A stretch of DNA of 44,082 nucleotides. Source: Alphaproteobacteria bacterium (GTDB lineage Bacteria > Pseudomonadota > Alphaproteobacteria > Rhizobiales > Beijerinckiaceae). Numbering within the stretch: position 1 is the stretch's first letter; each line of letters begins with the position of its first letter. Of this stretch, positions 7,726 through 15,821 are shown one piece after another. The stretch spans positions 1-44,082 of the forward strand of contig JAJPHH010000206.1 in NCBI GenBank assembly GCA_021325385.1, in the 5' to 3' direction. Both the position numbers and the translations under genes were made by a program. The notes under the pieces were generated by a model, which made no database searches, was not told the origin of the DNA, and was given only the letters and a program-made list of their open reading frames with translations.

Positions 7726-8547
7726 ATGCGGTTCAAGATTGCGCATGAAATGTCCTTCGCCTATTCGCCGCCGGCGAAATCCGTGATCCAGCTCCTGCGC
7801 TTGACGCCGCGCAGCTATGACGGCCAGCACGTCCTGCGCTGGCGCATGAGCTGCGACGTCGATTGCGTGTTGCGGCAATCCGAAGATTCTCTCGGCAACA
7901 TCGTTCATACTTTGAGCTACAACCGGCCGGCAGAGCGCATCGGCGTCCTTGCCGAGGGCGAAGTCGAGACTTTCGATACGTCCGGCGTCGTTCGCGGTGC
8001 CGTCGAGCCGCTCGCCGCCGAAATCTATCTGCGCGCCTCGCCGCGCGCGGAAGCCAACGGCGCGCTGCGCGAATTCGCGGACGAGGCGAGCGGCGGCGCC
8101 GACACCATCCTCGACAAGCTCCATGCGCTGATGACCGCGGTCTACGAGACCATGACCTACGACGCCGAATTGGCCCGCGCGCCGACCATCGCGGCCGAGG
8201 CTTTCGCCTTGCGGCGCGGCGCGGCGCAAGATTTCGCGCATATTTTCATCGCCGGCGCGCGCTGGCTCGGCGCGCCGGCGCGTTACGTGAGCGGCTTCCT
8301 GATGCGGCCCGACAGCGAAGCGCCGGAAGCCGGCCACGCCTGGGCCGAGGCGCATGTGCCGGCGCTCGGCTGGGTCGGCTTCGATTGCTGCAATTCGATC
8401 TGCGTCGACGAGAACTATGTCCGCATCGCGATCGGCTTCGACGGCTTAAGCGCCGCGCCCGCCCGCGGCGCGCGGACCGGCGGCGGCGAGGAGACGGTGA
8501 CAGTCGCGCTGAGGATCAGCCAAGCGCAAAGCCAGCGGCAGAGTTGA
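7726..8547 (+). CDS. Transglutaminase-like protein, catalytic Cys replaced by Ala
   Basis: This 273-residue protein has the N-terminal beta domain (VIQLLRLTPRSYDGQHV) and papain-like core of the bacterial transglutaminase-like proteins found beside alpha-E genes. The family motif RRGVCQDFAH appears here as RRGAAQDFAH, so the nucleophile position is Ala167 (codon GCG at 8224-8226). The predicted catalytic His204 (GHAWAEAHVP) and Asp220 (WVGFDCCN) remain, and the usual Pro after that Asp is Cys221. Without the Cys the protein should not hydrolyse or transfer amides by the normal route; a binding role is possible. It follows alpha-E by 124 bases filled by a palindrome. No proteasome-like (Anbu) gene follows. 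Confidence 0.9.
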   Translation: MRFKIAHEMSFAYSPPAKSVIQLLRLTPRSYDGQHVLRWRMSCDVDCVLRQSEDSLGNIVHTLSYNRPAERIGVLAEGEVETFDTSGVVRGAVEPLAAEIYLRASPRAEANGALREFADEASGGADTILDKLHALMTAVYETMTYDAELARAPTIAAEAFALRRGAAQDFAHIFIAGARWLGAPARYVSGFLMRPDSEAPEAGHAWAEAHVPALGWVGFDCCNSICVDENYVRIAIGFDGLSAAPARGARTGGGEETVTVALRISQAQSQRQS

Positions 8548-8564
8548 TCGCGGTACGTTCCATT

Positions 8565-9116
8565 TTAAAGCTTTGCCGCCTCACGGCTCACCGGCGCCGG
8601 CAGCATCCTGCGCAGCACGCCGTCCCGCAACAGATAGTGATGCGCCAGGGCCGCCGCCGCGTGCAGCAGGGCGAGGACAAGCAGCGCGTTGGCGGCGAGT
8701 TCGTGCCATTCGGTGATCGGCCGCCGCCAGGCGCGGTCGCCGATTTGCGGCAGGCTGAACAGGCCGAAGAGGCTGTAGCCGCGCACGAAAGCGTTGGCGA
8801 CGCCCAGAACGAGCGCCGCGGCGAGGAGCGCATAAAGCAAGTAGTGGGTCGTCTTGGCGGCGAGTTGGAGCATGCCGGTATCCGCGGCGGGCAGTTCCGC
8901 GCCGCCCATATTGCGCCAAATCACGCGCCAGGCGACGAGCGCGACGAGGGCGAAGCCCCAAACGACATGAATCGGCCAGACAACCCCGTCCGCGATGTTG
9001 TGCGGCAGCATGTCGGCGGTCTGGCCAATGGTCCAAAGGGCGAGCACGGAGATCGCCGTCGCCCAGTGCAGGGCGATGGTCGTCGAATCATAGCGGGTCA
9101 GCGCTTTCTCCGTCAT
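8565..9116 (-). CDS. Cytochrome b561 family membrane protein
   Basis: This 183-residue protein has four hydrophobic segments (about residues 14-32, 44-62, 92-112 and 147-167) and histidines placed to bind haem b, including His17 in TIALHWATA and a late helix with LALLHAAAALAHHYLLRDGV. This is the YodB/CybB-type cytochrome b561, which passes electrons between quinol and acceptors such as superoxide or periplasmic partners in the inner membrane. The ATG at 9116 is preferred over a longer frame because GGAGGG lies 4-9 bases upstream and the residues before it are Arg-rich and unrelated. It is convergent with the transglutaminase-like gene. Confidence 0.88.
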   Translation of the reverse strand: MTEKALTRYDSTTIALHWATAISVLALWTIGQTADMLPHNIADGVVWPIHVVWGFALVALVAWRVIWRNMGGAELPAADTGMLQLAAKTTHYLLYALLAAALVLGVANAFVRGYSLFGLFSLPQIGDRAWRRPITEWHELAANALLVLALLHAAAALAHHYLLRDGVLRRMLPAPVSREAAKL

Positions 9117-9291
9117 GTTCCCTCCGCGAGTTGACGGCCGAACCCGGGCGCCAATCCTTAGATTCGTTCTAAACAAGAAGATGGCTTTTGCGCGGCGGCG
9201 CTTCCGCCAAGCTGTGCTGAACCCGAAAACATTGCCGCTTCGCCGCCGTCGCGCGATGCTGCGCGCACGCAGATTCGCGCGGACCCTCGCC

Positions 9292-10980
9292 ATGACCAAG
9301 CCGCCCGGCCTCGACCGAGGCCTCACGAATTACGGCGATCGCGACTTTGCGCGATTCTTGCGCCGCTCTTTCGCCCGCTCGATGGGCGTCTCGCGCGAAT
9401 TGCTCGATCGGCCGGTGGTCGGGATCGCGATGACGCCGTCGGGCTTCAACAATTGCCACCGCCTCATGCCTGATCTCGTCGAGGCGGTCTCGCGCGGGGT
9501 TCTCGCGGCCGGCGGCTTGCCCCGCGCCTTCCCGACCGTGTCGCTCGGCGAAGTGTTCTTGAGCCCAACCAGCATGGTCTATCGCAACTTGATGGCGATG
9601 GATGTCGAGGAGATGATCCTCGCCCAGCCGATGGACGCGGTCGTGCTGATTGGCGGCTGCGACAAGACCGTGCCGGCGCAATTGATGGGCGCGGCTTCGG
9701 CCGGCGCGCCGGCGATCCAACTCGTCACCGGGCCGATGTCGACCGGCCGGCATCGCGGCCAGCGCCTCGGCGCCTGTACCGATTGCCGCGCCTTCTGGGC
9801 GAAATACCGCGCCGGCGCGGTCGACGCGGACGAGATCGAGGAAGTCGAAGGCCGCCTTGCGGTCACCGCCGGGACCTGCGCGGTGATGGGCACGGCCAGC
9901 ACGATGGCGCTGATCGCCGAAGCGTTGGGCATGTCTTTGCCGGGCAGCGCCGCCATCCCGGCGGTGCATGCCGATCGGCTGGTCGCCGCCGAAGAAACCG
10001 GGCGCGCCGCCGTTGCGCTGATCGCCGACCCGATTCCGCCGGAGCGGATCATCACCGAAAAGTCGGTCGAGAACGCGCTGCGGGTGCTGATGGCGGTCGG
10101 CGGCTCGACCAATGCGGTCATTCATCTCGCCGCGATAGCCGGCCGTCTCGGGCTCCGCCTGCCGCTTGCTCGGCTCAATCAAATCTCCGACGAGACGCCG
10201 ACCCTGGTCGATCTCAAGCCTGTCGGCCAGGGCTATATGGAGGATTTTCACGCCGCCGGCGGCCTGGGCGCCGCGCTGCGCGAACTCAAACCGCTGTTGC
10301 ATCTCGATTCGATCGACGTGACTGGACGTACTCTCGGCGAGCGACTGGCGGAGCCCATGAACTGGGTCGATCGCGCGTTCATCCGCCCTTTCGACGAGCC
10401 GATCGCCAGAGTCGGCGGGCTGATCGCGCTGAACGGGACGCTCGCGCCGGACGGCGCCATGTTCAAGCGCGCGGCGGCGACGCCGGCTCTGTTCGAGCAC
10501 GAAGGCAGGGCGGTCGTGTTCGACGGGCTCGAAGACTTGGCGCGGCGGATCGACGATCCCGATCTCGACGTGACGCCGGACGACGTGCTTGTCTTGAAGA
10601 ACGCCGGGCCTGTCGCCGCAGGCATGCCCGAGGCCGGCTATCTGCCGATCCCGAAGAAGCTCGCCAAAGCCGGCGTCAAGGACATGCTGCGCGTCTCCGA
10701 CGCGCGCATGTCCGGCACCGCGTTCGGGACGATCGTGCTGCACGCCGCGCCCGAGGCGGCGATCGGCGGCCCGCTCGGCGCGGCGCGGAGCGGCGACCGG
10801 GTCCGGCTGTCGGTCGCGAAGCGGCGGATCGATCTGCTGGTCGAGGAGGAGGAGATCCGCCGGCGTCTCGCCGAGCATAGGCCGCCGACGGCGCCGGCGC
10901 GGGGGTACAAGGCGCTCTACGCGAAGAGCGTGACGCAAGCGCCGGAGGGATGCGACTTCGATTTTCTGATGAAGCGGTGA
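9292..10980 (+). CDS. IlvD/Edd family dehydratase, sugar-acid (arabinonate/xylonate) type
   Basis: This 562-residue protein is an IlvD/Edd dehydratase. Three cysteines match the [2Fe-2S] ligands of the sugar-acid clade: Cys55 (GFNNCH), Cys123 (IGGCDKT, with Lys125 as the residue carbamylated in relatives) and Cys196 (AGTCAVMGTASTM). SLGEVFLSPTSMVYRNLMAM and the 562-residue length resemble L-arabinonate and D-xylonate dehydratases more than dihydroxyacid dehydratase IlvD. These enzymes remove water from aldonic acids to give 2-keto-3-deoxy acids. The ATG at 9292 fits the family; upstream in-frame codons overlap the cytochrome gene's promoter and encode an Arg-rich stretch. No other sugar-catabolic gene is adjacent, so the substrate is uncertain. 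Confidence 0.85.
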   Translation: MTKPPGLDRGLTNYGDRDFARFLRRSFARSMGVSRELLDRPVVGIAMTPSGFNNCHRLMPDLVEAVSRGVLAAGGLPRAFPTVSLGEVFLSPTSMVYRNLMAMDVEEMILAQPMDAVVLIGGCDKTVPAQLMGAASAGAPAIQLVTGPMSTGRHRGQRLGACTDCRAFWAKYRAGAVDADEIEEVEGRLAVTAGTCAVMGTASTMALIAEALGMSLPGSAAIPAVHADRLVAAEETGRAAVALIADPIPPERIITEKSVENALRVLMAVGGSTNAVIHLAAIAGRLGLRLPLARLNQISDETPTLVDLKPVGQGYMEDFHAAGGLGAALRELKPLLHLDSIDVTGRTLGERLAEPMNWVDRAFIRPFDEPIARVGGLIALNGTLAPDGAMFKRAAATPALFEHEGRAVVFDGLEDLARRIDDPDLDVTPDDVLVLKNAGPVAAGMPEAGYLPIPKKLAKAGVKDMLRVSDARMSGTAFGTIVLHAAPEAAIGGPLGAARSGDRVRLSVAKRRIDLLVEEEEIRRRLAEHRPPTAPARGYKALYAKSVTQAPEGCDFDFLMKR

Positions 10981-10984
10981 AAAT

Positions 10985-11152
10985 CCCTTCTCCCCGCTTC
11001 GCGGGGAGAAGGTGGCCGCGAAGCGGCCGGATGAGGGGCTGCGCAGGACTCCGGAAAGTGCGCGCTCCGTGAGTCGCTAATCCTCCGCGCCGGCGACGCC
11101 CCTCATCCGTCGCCTTCGGCGACACCTTCTCCCCGCTCTGCGGGGAGAAGGG
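10985..11152. repeat. Intergenic inverted repeat pair, second family
   Basis: The arms at 10985-11039 and 11098-11152 are inverted copies. Each has an outer hairpin CTTCTCCCCGC...GCGGGGAGAAG and an inner hairpin (GGCCGCGAAGCGGCC on the left, GTCGCCTTCGGCGAC on the right) followed by ATGAGGGGC or its complement. It is unrelated to the ATTCCCGC family elsewhere in the window. The right arm overlaps the last 50 bases of the DUF482 gene, and the whole element separates that convergent gene from the dehydratase. Confidence 0.88.
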
Positions 11153-12341
11153 TATCTCCCTTCCTGAACGGCGCGTGCTCGTCATAGAACGCGATCGTCT
11201 CCTTCACCGCCTCCCGCTCGCGCCGAAGATAGTCCGCGACCGCTTCGCTCAACCGACGGTCGGCGAGCTCGTGCGCCGAGTAGGTCGGCACGGGCCGATA
11301 GCCGCGCGCCAGCTTGTGCTCGCCCTGCGCGCCCGCCTCGACGCGCTTCAGCTTGCGCTCCAGGGCGAAGTCGATCGCCTGATAGTAGCAAAGCTCGAAA
11401 TGCAGAAAGGGCCGGTGCTCGATCGCCCCCCAATTGCGGCCATAGAGAGCGTCATCGCCGATGAAATTGAGCGCGCCGGCAATGTAGCGCCCATTGCGCT
11501 TGGCCAAAACGAGCAGGATGCGATCGGCGAGGGCTTCGCCGACCATCGAGAAGAAGTCGCGGGTCAAATAGGGCGAGCCCCATTTGCGCGAGCCGGTGTC
11601 CATGTAGAAGGCGAAGAACGCGTCCCAATGCGTTTCGGTCAGCGCCGCGCCGGTCGCCCATTCGACGGTCACCTCGTCGCCCAAAGCTTCGGCGCGCTCG
11701 CGCCGGATCGTCTTGCGTTTGCGCGAGGCGAGCGCGGCGAGGAAGGCCTCGAAATCCTCATAGCCCTCGTTGAAGAAATGAAATTGCTCGCCATGCCGCT
11801 CCAGAAAGCCGGCTTCGACGAGCGCGTCGCAATCGCGCCGGTCGGGAAAGGTGACATGGATCGAGGACGCTTCGATCGCTTCGCGCAAGCCGCGCAAGGC
11901 GGCGATCAGCGTCGCGCGCGCCTCGTCGGCGCGCGGACCGGGCGCGACCAGCAGGCGCCGTCCCGTCGCCGGCGTGAACGGGACCGCGACCTGCAGCTTT
12001 GGATAATAGCGGCCGCCGACCCGCTCATAGGCGTCGGCCCAGGCGTGGTCGAAAACATATTCGCCCCGCGAATGGCTCTTGCGATAGGCCGGCGCGCAAG
12101 CGAGGAGGCGACCGGCCTCGTCCTCGATCAGCACATGTAGCGGCGTCCAGCCGCTGCGGCCGCCGACCGAGCGGGATTGCTCGAGCGCGTCGAGGAAGGC
12201 GTGGCTGATGAACGGATTGAAGCGCTCGCCGCACGCCTCCTCCGCCGTGAGGTCCGGCGGATTGGCGCAGGCGTCCCAGCGCGCCGCCTCGATCTCGGCG
12301 AGGGCGCGAATGATTCGGGCTTTGAGGCGTGGCGAAGACAT
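11103..12341 (-). CDS. DUF482/COG3146 FemAB-like GNAT-fold protein
   Basis: This 412-residue protein belongs to the COG3146 'peptidogalycan biosynthesis/recognition' family, a double GNAT-fold group related to FemAB. Landmarks are NPFISHAFLDALEQS near the N-terminus, the YVFDHAWADAYERVGGRYYP block, and FHFFNEGYEDFEAFLAALAS, then LNFIGDDALYGRNWGA and FELCYYQAIDFALERKLKRV. FemAB relatives use aminoacyl-tRNA to add residues to peptidoglycan or lipids; this family's substrate is not established. The last 16 residues (ending LLPAERGEGVAEGDG) are translated from the adjacent palindromic repeat, so the ancestral C-terminus was probably near EAVKETIAFYDEHAPF. Confidence 0.85.
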   Translation of the reverse strand: MSSPRLKARIIRALAEIEAARWDACANPPDLTAEEACGERFNPFISHAFLDALEQSRSVGGRSGWTPLHVLIEDEAGRLLACAPAYRKSHSRGEYVFDHAWADAYERVGGRYYPKLQVAVPFTPATGRRLLVAPGPRADEARATLIAALRGLREAIEASSIHVTFPDRRDCDALVEAGFLERHGEQFHFFNEGYEDFEAFLAALASRKRKTIRRERAEALGDEVTVEWATGAALTETHWDAFFAFYMDTGSRKWGSPYLTRDFFSMVGEALADRILLVLAKRNGRYIAGALNFIGDDALYGRNWGAIEHRPFLHFELCYYQAIDFALERKLKRVEAGAQGEHKLARGYRPVPTYSAHELADRRLSEAVADYLRREREAVKETIAFYDEHAPFRKGDTLLPAERGEGVAEGDG

Positions 12342-12586
12342 CGACGCTCGGCGGACCTTTCGCCGCTAACATGAGCATCGCGACGCCATTGTGCAATGCG
12401 GCAATGAGGCTGGCCGATTTTTACCGGTCAACTGGCGGACCGCCCTTATGAATAGATGCGTTTACGCATTCGCATGACTAACTGTTTGCGAGACATTCGA
12501 CGGTCAACGGACAATACGCGAATATCGCCTCCGAGGCATTTATGGTCAAAATGAGAGATTTTCGACGTTTGTCGCCGCGCTGCGCG

Positions 12587-13678
12587 TCACGGCGTGCATT
12601 TCACCGCTGCGAGATTGGGACACATCGCCAGGTTCGTTGTGACATTGTTGGGAGGCGCCACGGCGCCGCCTCGGTAAGACGTCACGTTGCCTTGTGTTAC
12701 TTTGTTGGTATTCGGAGCTGGGCCGATCGTTCCCGCCTCAATCGTTGAGCCTTGAGTATTAGTGGAGTATTTCGTGTATCCTGAATCCGCCGGAGACCTT
12801 ATTCGCATTTCTTGCGTGAATGTGAACGAGCACGGCGCGATCTTGGCGCAGCGGGCCACCGCTGGTCCCGCACAGGCGTTCCATCCGACATGGTCGACGC
12901 CCCACTTGTTGCCCGCGCCGACGCTGGTATGCCCCTCAGGCGGCCAGCCCGCGGCGCATTCAGGCTTATTGGGCGTCACCGCGGTGATCTCCTCCTCGAG
13001 TTGTTCGCCTGAAAAATCGAATTTGCTGTCGCTGTCGCCGCCGCCATCGCCGGCTGCGCCGTTGGCGCCTGACGGGGCGCAACATTTCAAAGTCATCCAG
13101 TAAACTGCGGTCGCCCCGAGGTATGGCGCGGCGGGGTCCCAATTCGTAAAATGAGCGTATTCGCCTTTTGGACGCACCACGGGCACGGTAAGCGTGAATG
13201 TGTATTTTTCCTGGGAAACATCGTTTGTAGGGGGTATCCAGGTTGCGGTGAAGCGGTCGGTTGGACCCGCCGCATTCACCATCACGCTATGATTATTGTG
13301 AGCGGTCCATTTATAATAAATGGACGCAAAGGTGAACGTCTTACCGGGACAGTCGCCGTTTGCTAGCGTGCCTTGTATCGTACCCTGGCTGATCTGCCCT
13401 GTATTCGTGGTCGCGTTCGAGTAGCTCCACTGGCCGGGGCCATCCGGAGTGCAGTCAGGATAGGTGTACTCCGTCCAAGCGGCCAACCAGTCTTTATTGG
13501 GGTCGGGCGTCTTGTATCTCTGTACCGCGCGGGTAACCGAGCCGTCGGGAGGCGGAGCGGCGACGGGCGCATGGGCCAACGTGCCCATTCTATGGGTTGA
13601 AGGGGTCTGACCAAACGACGGCAAGGAAAATGTCAAGGCCGCCGCTAGGGCGAGAGCCGCACGCGCAAAATGTATCAT
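12587..13678 (-). CDS. Secreted Cys-containing protein of unknown function
   Basis: I do not recognise this 363-residue protein. The start at 13678 (IHFARAALALAAALTFSLPS) gives a clear Sec signal peptide with likely cleavage after SFGQ or nearby, and a strong GGGAGGGG site lies upstream. The mature part is rich in Thr, Asn, Pro and Gly, with ten cysteines including a CC pair and a CAKIAPC motif, suggesting disulfides and an extracytoplasmic location. A Gly/Asp/Ser run (GDGGGDSDSKFDFSGEQ, about residues 217-233) separates an N-terminal beta-rich half from a Cys-richer C-terminal half. It lies 44 bases after the next gene upstream and both have lower GC than their neighbours, suggesting a shared acquired unit. 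Confidence 0.7.
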   Translation of the reverse strand: MIHFARAALALAAALTFSLPSFGQTPSTHRMGTLAHAPVAAPPPDGSVTRAVQRYKTPDPNKDWLAAWTEYTYPDCTPDGPGQWSYSNATTNTGQISQGTIQGTLANGDCPGKTFTFASIYYKWTAHNNHSVMVNAAGPTDRFTATWIPPTNDVSQEKYTFTLTVPVVRPKGEYAHFTNWDPAAPYLGATAVYWMTLKCCAPSGANGAAGDGGGDSDSKFDFSGEQLEEEITAVTPNKPECAAGWPPEGHTSVGAGNKWGVDHVGWNACAGPAVARCAKIAPCSFTFTQEMRIRSPADSGYTKYSTNTQGSTIEAGTIGPAPNTNKVTQGNVTSYRGGAVAPPNNVTTNLAMCPNLAAVKCTP

Positions 13679-13722
13679 TGCCCCTCCCGATCTGCCTTTC
13701 AATTGGCGGCGCCGGATATGGG

Positions 13723-14211
13723 CTATTGGGTGACGCCGATGTTCATCGGGCCAAGTTGAGACCCATCGGCAGGCATCGGAATGATGTTGACTAGCCCCGA
13801 GCTGGTCTGGGTTGGTCCGACGACCGAGTAGGCGATCGTCATGGTGTCCTCGGCCGGCGTTGTCAGACGCCAGCGATAGTACATTGTGATGGGACAGCTT
13901 GCTGTCGACCCGCTCACGTTTGCGCTTATGGTCTGGCTGTCCGCAGGACCGCGAGCATCATTGCTCGATAAGGATAGAGAACAAGATACTGTCGATCCGC
14001 TGGGGGGCGCCACCGAGAAGGTCACTGTGATGTTAGCGACCGCGGTCCCGCTAACATAGGTAGGCGCCGACAGTTGGCCAAGGGCGGGCATGCTCGCGGT
14101 AAAACCGAACGCCGCCAGCACGGTCAGAAGAAGCTTCTGGTAAGGACGAGTTTTGGTTCGCGGATGCGCAAGACGATTGAGCGAAACCGACGGGAAGCTC
14201 TGTTCCGACAT
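13723..14211 (-). CDS. Small secreted beta-rich protein, unknown function
   Basis: This 162-residue protein is not recognised. A basic N-terminus is followed by a hydrophobic stretch KLLLTVLAAFGFTASMPALG at about residues 26-45, a long signal peptide or N-terminal anchor. The mature part alternates Ser/Thr with hydrophobic residues (ITVTFSVAPPSGSTVSCSLS) and has two cysteines about 30 residues apart, consistent with an immunoglobulin-like sandwich. It is upstream of and codirectional with the larger secreted protein and probably cotranscribed. A run of seven Gs ends 5 bases before the ATG and doubles as its ribosome-binding region. Base composition is lower in GC than flanking genes. Confidence 0.6.
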   Translation of the reverse strand: MSEQSFPSVSLNRLAHPRTKTRPYQKLLLTVLAAFGFTASMPALGQLSAPTYVSGTAVANITVTFSVAPPSGSTVSCSLSLSSNDARGPADSQTISANVSGSTASCPITMYYRWRLTTPAEDTMTIAYSVVGPTQTSSGLVNIIPMPADGSQLGPMNIGVTQ

Positions 14212-14423
14212 GACTACCCCCCCTTTGCCCCAATGGTTAACACTATGTTCTCTTCGCTGCGAGAATCAAGAGGGTGAAACGCCGACCGCAGGGGGGCTTT
14301 TTTACATACGACAGACGCAAAAATGCGACGATAATCGCCACCGGCGATGCAGGAACGCAGCCTTTCGCAAAAGGTACGAGGTTACATCGCAGGTTGAAGA
14401 GCGCGCTTTATCGTCCGCTCCCT

Positions 14424-15179
14424 TCACGTCGCGACGTCGCCCTCGAACACGATCTGATCGGCCCATTGGCGCGCCTTCTCGCGCTGCTCGGCGCTGCGTA
14501 CCGTCCAAGCCATGATCGGCGTTCCGGCGAGCCGGCGCAGCAGGAACGGCGTCGGATGGGGCAGGTCGCGTACCGAGAACGAGACAAAATCGGGCCGCGT
14601 CGCGTCGTAGTGGAGAAAATTGGCGCATTCCAGCTTTTGCGCCGGCGACAGGAAGCGCCAACCCGCGCCGTCATAGCTGGCCTCCGCGACGATCCCGAGC
14701 GGGCGGTCGAGCGCCGCGCGGCGCAGATGGGCGATGACGAAAGGATCGAAGCTCTTGAACGCCAGCGGTCCTTGATAGCCTGCCGCGAGCGCAGCGACCG
14801 CGTCGGCGAGCCGGACGTCGCGGTCGAACGCGCTCTTGATTTCGCAGACGATCGGCGCGCGCCCGGCGACCGCGTCGAGCAAATCGCGAAACCGCGGGAT
14901 TTTCGCCTCGCCCGCCTTGAAGCGGATCGCCGCAAGCCCGGCCGCGGTGCGGTCCGCGAGCGCGCCGCTCGCTTCGGTCAGCCGGTCGAGCGCGTCGTCG
15001 TGGAAGACCATCGCCTCGCCGTCGGCGCTGAGCTGGACGTCGCATTCGATCGCGAAGCCGCGGCTGATTGCGGCCTCGGCCGCCTCCAGCGTGTTCTCGA
15101 CAATCCCGCGCCGCGCGTCGTGCAGGCCGCGATGAGCGATCGGCCGCGCGATCAGCCAAGGGGGCGCGTTCGCCGCCAT
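14424..15179 (-). CDS. Glycerophosphodiester phosphodiesterase
   Basis: This 251-residue protein has the GDPD TIM-barrel signature: RPIAHRGLHDARRGIVENTL with the catalytic His16-Arg17, then FAIECDVQLSADGEAMVFHD holding the metal-binding Glu/Asp and second catalytic His. APIVCEIKSAF supplies a further Glu and Lys, and IMAWTVRSAEQREKARQWAD closes the barrel. It would hydrolyse glycerophosphodiesters to glycerol-3-phosphate and an alcohol. No signal peptide is seen, so it is cytoplasmic. The start overlaps the RidA stop by one base (TGATG), so the two are translationally coupled. A much longer frame running upstream through eipB is spurious. Confidence 0.9.
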   Translation of the reverse strand: MAANAPPWLIARPIAHRGLHDARRGIVENTLEAAEAAISRGFAIECDVQLSADGEAMVFHDDALDRLTEASGALADRTAAGLAAIRFKAGEAKIPRFRDLLDAVAGRAPIVCEIKSAFDRDVRLADAVAALAAGYQGPLAFKSFDPFVIAHLRRAALDRPLGIVAEASYDGAGWRFLSPAQKLECANFLHYDATRPDFVSFSVRDLPHPTPFLLRRLAGTPIMAWTVRSAEQREKARQWADQIVFEGDVAT

Positions 15180-15649
15180 CAGGCGACCTCGAACATGGCT
15201 TCCACTTCCGCCAGCGCGTTGAGCGGCAGATGGGCGACGCCGACCGTGGTCCGGGCGTGGCGTCCGGCTTCGCCGAAAACCTCCGCCATCAGGTCCGAGG
15301 CGCCGTTCATCGCCTGCGGCAGGGCGTCGAACGGGCCGGCGACGTTGAAGAAGCCGCCGAGCCGGATCACGCTCTTGATCCGGTCGAGATCGTTGAGCGC
15401 GGCCTTGGCCTGGGCGAGCAGATTGATCGCGCAAAGCCGGGCCGCGGCGCGGCCGATCTCGATGTCGGCGCCGGCCCCGAGCTTGCCGATTTGGGCCGGC
15501 GCCAGCTTGCCGTCGGGCCCGATCGGCAATTGGCCGGAAATGACCAACATCGCGCCGAGCCGCGCGTAAGGGACATAATTGGCGACGGGCGGGACGGGGC
15601 TCGGCAGTTCTATCCCCAGCTCTTTGAGACGCGCGGCGGTCTTGCTCAT
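15179..15649 (-). CDS. RidA family protein
   Basis: This 156-residue protein is a RidA/YjgF/Rid family member of the longer type starting SKTAARLKELGIELPSPVPP. It has YVPYARLGAMLVISGQLPIG and ends with TTVGVAHLPLNALAEVEAMF. Archetypal RidA deaminates reactive enamine/imine intermediates of PLP enzymes and has an arginine near residue 105; here the matching region reads ARTTVGVAHLPL without an obvious RxE pair, so it may belong to a non-archetypal Rid subgroup. The ATG at 15649 is preferred to an upstream in-frame codon because the preceding residues are Arg-rich and unrelated. It leads a two-gene operon with the GDPD gene. Confidence 0.85.
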   Translation of the reverse strand: MSKTAARLKELGIELPSPVPPVANYVPYARLGAMLVISGQLPIGPDGKLAPAQIGKLGAGADIEIGRAAARLCAINLLAQAKAALNDLDRIKSVIRLGGFFNVAGPFDALPQAMNGASDLMAEVFGEAGRHARTTVGVAHLPLNALAEVEAMFEVA

Positions 15650-15821
15650 GAAAATTCTCCGCTTGCGGGAACTTCGCCACAAACGCGCCGCCTTTTGCAG
15701 CGCATTCATGGGATCGCAAGGCCTGTAGGGCAATGGTCCAGCTCTTGCAAACGTCTGGCGCGACACTCAGACTGGCGACGCCAATCAAAAAGGGGCGACC
15801 TTTAAGATTGAGGAGCACTGC

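Noticed and set aside
9169-10938. A 589-residue open frame antisense to the IlvD/Edd dehydratase gene
   Set aside because: It is Arg/His/Asp-rich with no recognisable motif, a usual shadow of GC-rich coding sequence; the plus-strand frame has all dehydratase cysteines.
12480-12500. Small ATGCG/CGCAT inverted repeat near 12455-12475 as an operator
   Set aside because: The arms are only five bases and no gene starts nearby on a suitable strand, so chance is likely.
14280-14310. G6 followed by T6 as a rho-independent terminator
   Set aside because: I could not find a stable stem in front of the T run on either strand.
12342-14423. The low-GC islet as an insertion sequence or prophage fragment
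   Set aside because: No transposase, integrase, terminal inverted repeats or phage structural motif is visible; only two secreted proteins are present.
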